Part shown: positions 55,434 through 63,026 of the stretch, piece by piece
Numbering within the stretch: the first letter of the stretch is position 1
Layout of the letters: each line of letters starts with the position of its first letter
NCBI GenBank assembly: GCA_029246285.1
Contig: JAQWNW010000043.1
Span: 1-64,000 of the forward strand
Source of the DNA: Paracoccaceae bacterium
GTDB taxonomy: Bacteria > Pseudomonadota > Alphaproteobacteria > Rhodobacterales > Rhodobacteraceae
Direction of reading: 5' to 3'
DNA: 64,000 bases
Notes under the pieces: model-generated
Seen by the model: only the letters and a program-made list of their open reading frames with translations
Databases searched by the model: none
What the model was told of the DNA's origin: nothing
Made by a program: the position numbers and the translations under genes

Positions 55434-56342
55434 ATGGAAAAAGAAAAATGGGATGAATCAAACATCCCAGATCAAAGAAATAAAGTTTTTATTGTAACTG
55501 GGCCGACGAGCGGTCTGGGTTTTGATACTTCAAGAATATTAGCAAAAAAAAATGCGATAGTTATTATGGCAGCAAGGGATGTCAGAAAAGCTGAAAAAGT
55601 AAAAAAAGAAATTGTTGGTAAAAATAAAACTGCAAAAATAGATGTTAAGGAGTTAAACTTAGCTGACCTAAAATCCATTCAAAATTTTTCCGAGTTAATT
55701 AAAAAAAAGTATTCAGCAATAGATTGTCTTATAAATAACGCTGGCATTATGGCGTGTCCTTATTCAAAGACAAAAGATGGTTTTGAAATACAAATGGGTA
55801 CGAACCATTTGGGTCATTATGCATTGACAGGTTTATTGCTGCCGCTTCTGCAGAGTAAATCAAATGCGAAAGTAATAAATATTTCTAGTATTGCTCATCG
55901 ATCGGGTAGAATTAACTTTGATGATTTGGCTTGGGAAAAACGAAAATATAGAACGTGGAGTGCTTATAGTGATAGTAAGCTCGCTAATTTATATTTTACT
56001 TATGAACTTTCAAGAAAGTTATTGGCTACGAATTCTAATCTGAAGGTATTGGCAGCTCATCCAGGATACAGTGACACCGATCTTCAACGTTATTCAGGAT
56101 TCTTTAAGTTTCTAAATAAAATAGTTGCCCAAAAATCAGCTATTGGTGCATTGGCCGGTATTCGTGCAGCGGTAGATCCTGATATAATATCTGGTCAGTA
56201 CTATGGTTCGCCATCATTTGGGGGGATCTGGGGATATCCAACATTGGTCAGATCTAATAGGTTATCATATAATAAAGAAAATGCATCCAAGCTTTGGAAG
56301 TTATCTGAGTCTTTAACAGGCGTATCTTACAATTTGGATTAG
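55434..56342 (+). CDS. SDR family oxidoreductase (retinol dehydrogenase-like)
   Basis: A 302-residue classical SDR. Motifs are TGPTSGLGFDT for the cofactor, INNAGIMACPYSKTKDG, a Ser in NISSIAH and the intact YSDSK catalytic pair. The GxxxGxG loop and NNAG are typical. It resembles WW-domain or retinol dehydrogenase-type SDRs. The ATG at 55434 is preferred because AGGAAAATA precedes it, whereas the GTG at 55389 has no ribosome site. Substrate unknown. Confidence 0.86.
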   Translation: MEKEKWDESNIPDQRNKVFIVTGPTSGLGFDTSRILAKKNAIVIMAARDVRKAEKVKKEIVGKNKTAKIDVKELNLADLKSIQNFSELIKKKYSAIDCLINNAGIMACPYSKTKDGFEIQMGTNHLGHYALTGLLLPLLQSKSNAKVINISSIAHRSGRINFDDLAWEKRKYRTWSAYSDSKLANLYFTYELSRKLLATNSNLKVLAAHPGYSDTDLQRYSGFFKFLNKIVAQKSAIGALAGIRAAVDPDIISGQYYGSPSFGGIWGYPTLVRSNRLSYNKENASKLWKLSESLTGVSYNLD

Positions 56343-56405
56343 AGAACTGGACAATGGTTAAAAACGAATTACTTCTCTTGTTATATAATTTAAAGGATGA
56401 TCGAG

Positions 56406-56906
56406 ATGAAGAAATTTGTGATGTTAATTGGTTGCGTAGTTCTGGGCACTCAGTTGGGTTGGGCTGCAGGTGGAGGTGGTTCTTACTCTGGTGATAGTGG
56501 CGGTTCTTCTTCAAGTGGTAGCTCATACTCCACTTCAATGGATAAACCACAAAATCTATTTTCTAAAGTATATGAACTCATAGAAGATAAAAAATTCGAT
56601 TCGGCTTACAAGGAGCTTAAAAATATAGAGGCGCCGGGAAAGCAGGATGATCTGTATAATCTTTTGGGTTTTACTGCTAGGAAATCAGGAAACCTAGCAA
56701 TAGCAGCGAAGCACTATGAGAAAGCTTTGAGCATCAATGCAAGGCACGTTGGTGCACTTCAATACCAAGGTGAGTTATTTATTACCTTGGGTGAATACGA
56801 TAGTGCGCAGCAAAATTTGGCAAAAATTGAAAAAATTTGTTGGCTTTTTGCTTGTGAAGAAGAGAAGCTACTAAAAACTGCTTTAGAGCGGGCAGTCGAT
56901 GGTTAA
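56406..56906 (+). CDS. Secreted TPR protein with glycine/serine-rich linker
   Basis: A 166-residue protein with a signal peptide (hydrophobic MLIGCVVLGTQLGWA, cleavage near AA/GGG), a Gly/Ser-rich linker (SGGSSSSGSS) and about two to three tetratricopeptide repeats, including LAIAAKHYEKALSIN. TPR domains bind partner proteins in the periplasm. The ATG at 56406 was favoured over 56397 because the AAAGG site abuts the latter. Two cysteines lie near the C-terminus (CWLFAC). It precedes DoxX by 75 bases. Confidence 0.75.
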   Translation: MKKFVMLIGCVVLGTQLGWAAGGGGSYSGDSGGSSSSGSSYSTSMDKPQNLFSKVYELIEDKKFDSAYKELKNIEAPGKQDDLYNLLGFTARKSGNLAIAAKHYEKALSINARHVGALQYQGELFITLGEYDSAQQNLAKIEKICWLFACEEEKLLKTALERAVDG

Positions 56907-56981
56907 AAATATTTTTGGAAATTATCTAATAAGGTCAAAAGATTAAATAGATTGCATCGATAGAAGTTTAAGGAGCGTGTC

Positions 56982-57425
56982 ATGAATGAAACAAAAGAAC
57001 AGGTAAATACGCGGTCATTCGGTATTAGTCTGATCCGGATTCACTTTGGAATTATTCTTTTTGCGCATGGTTGGCTTAAACTTTTTGTCTTTGGAATTGG
57101 AGGGACCGTAGGTTATTTCGCTAGCCTGGGCTTGCCATCAATGATAACCTATTTGGTGATCTTCGGTGAGTTATTTGGAGGTTTGGCTCTCGTACTGGGA
57201 ATTCAATCGAGACTAGCTGCTATGCTTGCCATTCCTATTGTATTCGGCGCTTGTATCTTTAGTTTCGATAATGGTTGGGTTCATTCGGCAGCGGGTGGCG
57301 GATGGGAATACGCTGCCTCCTTAACTGTAATATCTCTCGCCTTAGTTTTGATGGGGTCTGGGCGTTATGCCAGTTTGAATTGGAATCCTCTAAATAAGAT
57401 ACTTCCAAGTTTCCTGCGAGATTAA
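56982..57425 (+). CDS. DoxX family membrane protein
   Basis: A 147-residue protein with four hydrophobic helices and the family segments GISLIRIHFGIILFAHGW-like opening, SLGLPSMITYLVIFGELFGG and GGWEYAASLTVISLALVL. DoxX-type proteins sit in the membrane and are linked to quinone or thiosulfate oxidation or to redox stress. AAGGAG supports the start. Its stop lies 3 bases from a cysteine-synthase remnant on the opposite strand. Function unknown. Confidence 0.85.
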   Translation: MNETKEQVNTRSFGISLIRIHFGIILFAHGWLKLFVFGIGGTVGYFASLGLPSMITYLVIFGELFGGLALVLGIQSRLAAMLAIPIVFGACIFSFDNGWVHSAAGGGWEYAASLTVISLALVLMGSGRYASLNWNPLNKILPSFLRD

Positions 57426-57428
57426 TTT

Positions 57429-57620
57429 TTAAAGATAGGTTAAGCTAGTATCATCCGCTAATATAACGATTTTGTCTTTCGCGGATATTCTGCGCTTTAA
57501 TTTTATAGTTTCCACAGCATTTAATCCGGTTGAGGTTGGGCAGGATGTTTCATGTTTCTCTTCAAGCACTTTGCACATGTCAAAACCTTCAGATTGATCA
57601 AAAAAAATACCTATAACCAA
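57429..57620 (-). pseudogene. Remnant of a cysteine synthase-like PLP enzyme, C-terminal part
   Basis: A 63-codon open frame whose product reads CPTSTGLNAVETIKL followed by DKIVILADDTSLTYL, close to the CysK C-terminal region (GGSTGINVAGA, TIVTVLCD, YLSKLF). The body with the PLP lysine is absent: an in-frame stop lies immediately before the first codon and the opposite gene begins 70 bases upstream. The usual end after YLSKLF is also missing. It looks like a decayed gene fragment, although a short functional peptide cannot be excluded. Confidence 0.5.
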
Positions 57621-57689
57621 TCAAGAATTTGATTTGAATTTTGACTATTATTAGCCTAAACTTAAGCGAAAACAATTAAAGGAGTGAAA

Positions 57690-58406
57690 ATGCCAGAAAT
57701 TGATTTAGTCTATCTTCCAGTTGTAGGTCGTGGAGAGCAAATTAATATTATTTGTGCAATGCACGGGATTAAAGTTAATTCGATGAATTCGAAGCCTATG
57801 GGTGAAGATTTTGATAAAGATACGGAAGCCCCTTTCGGAACAGTTCCATGGATGAAGGATCACTCTAATGGACTTGAGTTGAACGACTCAATGGCGATTG
57901 TTCAGTATTTGGTAACAAAATACGACGGACCATTGACGCCGTCTAATCCAGAAGACGCAGCACGAGTTGGGATGTATTGGGCTTGGTCTCAAGATTATTA
58001 TTCATTTGTTCTATCACCGTTTCACGATATTATCACTGGTCACAATGAGCCTTTTTGGAGAAATCTCAGGTTGACCGATACTCTTGCTGATGGCGGAAAA
58101 GAGATGGGTATAAAAAACTTAACTACTCTCCATCACAGTCGATCAAAATTTCTTGAGAATAATCTAGCAGGATCTGATGCTTCAAAACCTTTTTTAACTG
58201 GATCCAGATGTTCTTATGCTGATATATTTTTATATACATGCGTACGTACTGTTCAAGAGACAGGAGGTTTCGGTATTTTGAGAGATGCATGCAACGGGGA
58301 TCCTTTTGAGCAATATCCCAACATTGTTGGAATATGTAATGAAGTGGGAAAAATAAGTGAAGTGACTGAAACGGTTGGTTCAAAATTTTCTGAATGCCCG
58401 ATTTAA
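57690..58406 (+). CDS. Glutathione S-transferase family protein
   Basis: A 238-residue GST of the sigma/mu-like type. The N-terminal thioredoxin-like domain opens with PEIDLVYLPVVGRGEQINI (an active-site Tyr region) and the SMAIVQYLV glutathione site; the C-terminal helical domain holds RCSYADIFLYTCVR. It conjugates glutathione to electrophiles or acts as isomerase. The ATG at 57690 follows AAAGGAG by 6 bases. Confidence 0.85.
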   Translation: MPEIDLVYLPVVGRGEQINIICAMHGIKVNSMNSKPMGEDFDKDTEAPFGTVPWMKDHSNGLELNDSMAIVQYLVTKYDGPLTPSNPEDAARVGMYWAWSQDYYSFVLSPFHDIITGHNEPFWRNLRLTDTLADGGKEMGIKNLTTLHHSRSKFLENNLAGSDASKPFLTGSRCSYADIFLYTCVRTVQETGGFGILRDACNGDPFEQYPNIVGICNEVGKISEVTETVGSKFSECPI

Positions 58407-58477
58407 GAGCAGCGATTTGTTATTGATTTATCTTGCCTAACTTGTTTCTTATTATGAAAATGTTTTTTTAGCTTTTT

Positions 58478-59281
58478 TCATCTTACGACCGGGAATAATT
58501 CACAATCTAATGGGTCACCTACATTAATGCCTGGGTCACGAAGCATTGGTTGCAGGTTAGGACGTGGGTCATAGGTGACATCATCGCCTGCCCATCGAAT
58601 AATATAAGCACGCCTCTTTTGGGTTTGACTAGAATTGCCTGGGGCTCCATGCAAAGCTAGCCCATGATGTATGGTGCAATCTCCAGCTTCCATCTCGTAC
58701 TGGATAAATTCATACTTGTCGCGATTTGCTGCAATATCAGGGACCTCCGGCAAATTTTCTTTATACATATCTTTGTCTTTGAACGATACGGCTTTAAAAC
58801 GCTTTCCCCATTTATGAGAACCTTTGATATATTCAACTGCTCCAGTTGCATTGGTAACTGGGTCGAGTGCTATCCACATGGTTGCCACTTGAGAGCCTGC
58901 TACGGGCCAATACGTTTGGTCGTGATGCCACAGGGTAGGTGTGGAAGTGCCAGGGTCTTTTATTAAGAATTGATCAAAAATTACATTTATCTTATTTGAT
59001 TGAAGTATCTCCTTAGCCATATCGGCTGCCGGTGAGTGCCAAACAAATTCTTTAAGCTGTGGGTGGTGAGCCCAAACAAACGTATCACCAAAAAATCGTC
59101 CGGTCCCTCCTTGAGATGCATCTATTGCCATTGGGCTCGGGTTTAGGATATTTTCTTCAGCTATTTCCCGGAGAAGTTCTACTGTGTTAGTGTCAAAAAA
59201 TTGTCGTAGGCAAACAACGCCATCAACGTTAAATGTATTAATTTCGTCCTGCGTTATCGCACGAATCGGAGCATAATTCAT
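58478..59281 (-). CDS. Phytanoyl-CoA dioxygenase family protein
   Basis: A 267-residue 2OG/Fe(II) oxygenase of the PhyH family. Iron ligands are in WHHDQTYWPV (His, Asp) and IHHGLALHGAPGN (distal His), with a 2-oxoglutarate arginine in RRAYIIRW. It hydroxylates an alpha position or a small metabolite; marine bacteria carry many such genes. AGGATAGG precedes the start. Several TTAAACTTT-like repeats lie upstream. Substrate unknown. Confidence 0.87.
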   Translation of the reverse strand: MNYAPIRAITQDEINTFNVDGVVCLRQFFDTNTVELLREIAEENILNPSPMAIDASQGGTGRFFGDTFVWAHHPQLKEFVWHSPAADMAKEILQSNKINVIFDQFLIKDPGTSTPTLWHHDQTYWPVAGSQVATMWIALDPVTNATGAVEYIKGSHKWGKRFKAVSFKDKDMYKENLPEVPDIAANRDKYEFIQYEMEAGDCTIHHGLALHGAPGNSSQTQKRRAYIIRWAGDDVTYDPRPNLQPMLRDPGINVGDPLDCELFPVVR

Positions 59282-59291
59282 GACCTATCCT

Positions 59292-59374
59292 TCAAAGTAA
59301 ACTTATTTTAATATTAACTTTGATAATTTCTGTATGTCGAGTCCTGATATTTTTTAAACTTTGAATTAAACTTT
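59292..59374. repeat. Four TCAAAGT/ACTTTGA-like elements upstream of PhyH gene
   Basis: TCAAAGT at 59292-59298 and ACTTTGA at 59317-59323 form an inverted repeat; TTAAACTTT recurs at 59354-59362 and 59366-59374 with a 12-base period. They lie in the divergent region between the PhyH gene and the small protein at 59449. They could be regulator half-sites or A+T-rich coincidences. Confidence 0.35.
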
Positions 59375-59448
59375 ACTTTTCGTCACGTTATGATTGATAC
59401 TCCATCAGAAATTTAACTTTTATGTTTTAATAATGATAGGAGAAAAAA

Positions 59449-59721
59449 ATGTTTGCTACTTTTACTGACTGGGAATTTGATGGAGATGTTGAGGCCGCTA
59501 AAGAGAACGCACAAAAGTTTTGGCCTGATATGAAAGCGGCTGGCGCAACTGACATGCGTGCTACTGTCACTGGCCCAAATTCGATCAGAACAATGACGTT
59601 GTGGAGCAGCAAAGAAGATGTTGAGGCAAACCTAGATAAAATAAGAGCTGCAGCTGGTTCAGCAGTAGGTATGTCTGTAACGGGAGCTATGCAAGGTGAC
59701 GTTGTCTTGATGATGGATTAA
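59449..59721 (+). CDS. Small alpha+beta barrel-like protein, unknown function
   Basis: A 90-residue protein with FWPDMKAAGATDMRATVTG and a SSKEDVEANLDKIRAAAGS helix, the shape of small dimeric alpha+beta barrel proteins. No catalytic motif is evident. It has an excellent TAGGAG ribosome site and is divergent from the PhyH gene. It may belong with the other tiny barrel proteins in the window (DUF1330, DUF3291, DUF3764). Confidence 0.6.
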   Translation: MFATFTDWEFDGDVEAAKENAQKFWPDMKAAGATDMRATVTGPNSIRTMTLWSSKEDVEANLDKIRAAAGSAVGMSVTGAMQGDVVLMMD

Positions 59722-59866
59722 ATGTTGTGCCCAACCATTTAAGAGGGGCCATCAGGCATTATCTGCGATACTCTTTTTTTTTCGAAAAGAACTTTAAACT
59801 TCCTCAAACATATTTTGAACTGGAGGAGGGGTACGTAGTATTCGTGGAATGACAAATCCTTGAAAA

Positions 59867-60862
59867 TTAACTTGGCTGTTGTTGAGTGATACAGTGAATT
59901 CCACCTCCACCTTCCGCGATTGGTGCAATTGGAACCAGTTTTATCTTTCTCTCGGGGAAATAAGATTGTAATTTTTCCTTTACTTCATCATCAGTTTTTA
60001 ATCCATAACTGGGTGCGATTATGCCATCATTAGCGATATAGAAGTTAACATAGGAAAGACAAAATTTGTCACCTATTGAGCATTCAGCGTCTGCTTCTGG
60101 TAGCTCTAATAACTCAAATTCACGACCTTTCGCATCGATTTCCTGCATTAACTTCATTTTAAGGTTATCAAAAAAAAGTTTACGTGGATTGTCATTATCA
60201 GTACAAGTTTCTAGAATAATACGACCTGGAGAGGCGAAGGCGGCGATACCATCAATATGACCGTCTGTTTCGTCATCGAGTGGATCTCCAGGTAGCCAAA
60301 TTACTTTGTTAACTCCTAACAATTCCCTTAGCTCATGTTCAATTTCTTGCCTTGACCAATTTGGATTACGGTTTTTGTTTGTGAAACATGTGTCAGTAGT
60401 AAGAAGAGTACCTTCTCCGTCTACGCAGATTCCTCCTCCCTCTGCAATTAGATTTGATTTAATGATAGGTATCTCAGCATTTAAAAGAATGCGTTCAGCC
60501 ATTTGTGCATCCTGACTGTATGAAGGATATTTTTCCCCCCAGGCATTAAATTTAAAACAAACGCCTGCTATTTTTCCATACTGATTTTTTACAAAATTAG
60601 GACCACTGTCGCGAGTCCAAGAGTCATCAATTGGCATTTCGATTAATTCTATATCTTTACCGAGGTAATTTTGCGCTTGATCCAAAAGATGGGGTGGAGC
60701 TATCATCGATACAGGCTCGAATTCTCTAATAGCATGAGCAACAGTTGTATAGGTTTCACACGTTTCTTCAGGCCTTTCCCACAGATTTTCTCTGCATGGC
60801 CAAGCCATCCAGCACCTTTCATGTGGAGACCATTCAGCTGGCATACAATATTTATCGCTCAT
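59867..60862 (-). CDS. aguA: Agmatine deiminase
   Basis: A 331-residue pentein-fold deiminase. It has MPAEWSPHERCWMAWP at the start, IDDSWTRDSGPNF, LIAEGGGICVDGEGTLL, DDETDGHIDGIAAF and the active-site Cys in EGGGGIHCITQQQP. It converts agmatine to N-carbamoylputrescine and ammonia, the first step of putrescine synthesis or arginine-derived polyamine use. A carbamoylputrescine amidase is not in the window. It supports a polyamine context for the HDAC-like gene at 7647, which is inference. Confidence 0.9.
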   Translation of the reverse strand: MSDKYCMPAEWSPHERCWMAWPCRENLWERPEETCETYTTVAHAIREFEPVSMIAPPHLLDQAQNYLGKDIELIEMPIDDSWTRDSGPNFVKNQYGKIAGVCFKFNAWGEKYPSYSQDAQMAERILLNAEIPIIKSNLIAEGGGICVDGEGTLLTTDTCFTNKNRNPNWSRQEIEHELRELLGVNKVIWLPGDPLDDETDGHIDGIAAFASPGRIILETCTDNDNPRKLFFDNLKMKLMQEIDAKGREFELLELPEADAECSIGDKFCLSYVNFYIANDGIIAPSYGLKTDDEVKEKLQSYFPERKIKLVPIAPIAEGGGGIHCITQQQPS

Positions 60863-60956
60863 TGTTACTACTCAAGTATAGTCTGTAGTTTACGCAAATT
60901 TAAACTTTATAATAATATAATTAAAATTGGTAAAAAAATTTGCCTTCTCTTAAATC

Positions 60957-61271
60957 TTAGTGCTTCACAAAAGCATCAGGGTAGTTCGTGAAATAATCTT
61001 CTGATATCGGTGTCATCACACCAGTCTCGATAACTGCACCTGCTTGTCGTCTTATTTCAGTCAGTTCATTGTCTGAACCGAAAGCCTGCAGCACTTCCAT
61101 GCTGGGGAATAGCATAATTGCGTGAAGTTGAGTGGAGTCGTCTTTTTCGGTACCAGCAAATAAAAACTTAATTCCCATTTCGTTTAGTTTATCTTCTTGT
61201 GATTTTACCATTGCTTGCCAAGTATCAAAACCTTTTGTAATTTTAATTGAACTTTTCATTATTATAGCCAT
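60957..61271 (-). CDS. DUF3764-like small protein
   Basis: A 104-residue protein with KITKGFDTWQAMVKSQEDKL and AIMLFPSMEVLQAF, resembling DUF3764 and the paralogue at 39984. Function is unknown. A GAGGT site precedes the ATG. It lies between the agmatine deiminase and the desaturase on the same strand. Confidence 0.6.
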   Translation of the reverse strand: MAIIMKSSIKITKGFDTWQAMVKSQEDKLNEMGIKFLFAGTEKDDSTQLHAIMLFPSMEVLQAFGSDNELTEIRRQAGAVIETGVMTPISEDYFTNYPDAFVKH

Positions 61272-61339
61272 GTTTAACCTCTTTTAATCAATTATCTTAA
61301 TAATACTTTATTTATTTTCTTATATAGAACAACCTGAAA

Positions 61340-62233
61340 CTATCTTTTTATCTTCGTGATGTATTTGCCCGTAAAAGACGTGTAGCTAGTTTCTCTATGT
61401 ATCAGTTCGCCTTTTATAAGGTCATGAAGTTCAGGCAGCTTATGAAATGGGACAGTTGGGTATGTGTGGTGTTCGGTGTGAAATGGCATATTCCACGCGA
61501 AAAATCGTACAATCCAATTAGTATAAGTCGTCCGCGTGTTGTCAAACATATTTGTCACCATTGGGCAAAGTCCATGTTCCGCTAGAAGGTAAAGCCTTAA
61601 GAAAGGTTGACCCAATAATAAGGGAAGAATCCAAACCCAGATCAGCGTAGCGGACCCGATGAATATCGCACCAAATAAAATAATTGTATAAGCTAAAAGA
61701 AGTAGCCGAGCTTCTTTAATTATACGTGTCTCTGCCTTTTTTGGCAGGAAGTGAGCACTGCAATCACCCAGAGCATTTTTTAATAGTATTTTAAAGTGGC
61801 CAACCCATGTTGGAATTCCCGAAATATGATGGATATAACTTAATGTAGTTTTGGGTTTTTCAATTGCTAATTCAGGGTCTTTTTCTGGATTCTGTGTAAA
61901 GCGATGATGTGCGAAATGAAAATATTTGAACCACGAAGACGGCAAAAAAATTAAAAACCCACTCATGCGTGCTGCCAAGTTATTTAACCAACGAGTTCTA
62001 AATGGCGTCTGATGCACAGCTTCGTGTAAAAGTGTAAACAAAAACACAATCAATATACCCTGCGGTATCATAAATATTTCCCACCCGGGCAAACCTAAAT
62101 AAATAGCAAAACCGAACCCAACAATTAACCCGCAATGAACTGTGAGTCGCAACAACCCTGGCCCATCAAGCCGTTGCGTGAGGTTTTTACGCACCTCATT
62201 TGATAGGCCATTCAGAAACTTTTGATGGTGCAT
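61340..62233 (-). CDS. Fatty acid desaturase family protein
   Basis: A 297-residue membrane desaturase/hydroxylase. Histidine boxes are HEAVHQ, HFAHHRFTQ and HTEHHTYP, with long hydrophobic helices between. The loop from residue 105 carries a typical NPEKDPELAIE stretch. It differs in sequence from the desaturase at 13304, so they likely act on different lipids or carotenoids. It starts 52 bases after the acetyltransferase-like gene's stop on the same strand. Confidence 0.88.
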   Translation of the reverse strand: MHHQKFLNGLSNEVRKNLTQRLDGPGLLRLTVHCGLIVGFGFAIYLGLPGWEIFMIPQGILIVFLFTLLHEAVHQTPFRTRWLNNLAARMSGFLIFLPSSWFKYFHFAHHRFTQNPEKDPELAIEKPKTTLSYIHHISGIPTWVGHFKILLKNALGDCSAHFLPKKAETRIIKEARLLLLAYTIILFGAIFIGSATLIWVWILPLLLGQPFLRLYLLAEHGLCPMVTNMFDNTRTTYTNWIVRFFAWNMPFHTEHHTYPTVPFHKLPELHDLIKGELIHRETSYTSFTGKYITKIKR

Positions 62234-62285
62234 GTTATATTTTATACCTCTCTGCCATAATCAATGGTCTTAACTACCAAACCCA

Positions 62286-62753
62286 TCACTGCTCCCATTC
62301 TTCCCAAGTAATAGTACGCCCAGGGTAAGCACATCGCTTGAATGGCCACTCTTTTTGCAGCCAATTTTCCACGGTTTCAAATAGAGATTCATCTAATAAA
62401 GCCTGGCTGTCTTTCACCCATAGGTATACCTCGCAATCGTAGTTTTCTTGCTCTGTCGGTCTGATATACACGCATCCAATGTAATTATCTTTTTCTGGAT
62501 TAAAAACTGCGTAGGCAAAAGCTTTTCTATGATTAAATTCGTCTTCATGCATGATTAAGTCATTTTTATTAAACTCAAAACTCATGTCACTTTCTGGCCA
62601 TTCGTCATTCTTAGCAAAAACATGGCGTAGTCTTTCTTTACTCGACATCACCGCCTCATAATCGAGTTCACAGAATTCTGACTTTAACACTTCAAAGTGA
62701 AACTGGTCATTAGACAAACTATTTGGAATTTTAAAGCTAATTGGGATAAACAT
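62286..62753 (-). CDS. GNAT-like acetyltransferase, divergent
   Basis: A 155-residue protein with FEFNKNDLIMHEDEFNHRKAF-like and AVFNPEKDNYIGCVYIRPTE segments, resembling GNAT-fold proteins of unknown substrate. The acetyl-CoA loop is not clear, so its activity is uncertain. AAGGAAAG sits before the ATG. It lies upstream of the desaturase and may be cotranscribed with it. Confidence 0.6.
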   Translation of the reverse strand: MFIPISFKIPNSLSNDQFHFEVLKSEFCELDYEAVMSSKERLRHVFAKNDEWPESDMSFEFNKNDLIMHEDEFNHRKAFAYAVFNPEKDNYIGCVYIRPTEQENYDCEVYLWVKDSQALLDESLFETVENWLQKEWPFKRCAYPGRTITWEEWEQ

Positions 62754-63026
62754 ACTTTCCTTTCAAACCTTAAGACTAAATATAGAATTTTGAGAGATAA
62801 GATTTCTTTGATAATTATCGTTAAACAATTTATTGCACTTTTTTAAGAGTATGATTTCATTGATGGATTATCATAAAGTATTGTGCCCCACTCGGATAAA
62901 AGGACTTTAAAGAATAGCTTGCTGGTTTTTCCGTTTAAAAATTCACACGGATTATAGTGGCTGTCAATTGATGAGCGAATTCTTGACGTGTTCCAAATGT
63001 GTATCAAGTCGATAATTTTAAAGTTT

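Noticed and set aside
59772-59788. A T-run followed by CGAAAAG that could fold as a terminator.
   Set aside because: The stem is only a few A-T pairs and a chance T-run in A+T-rich DNA explains it.
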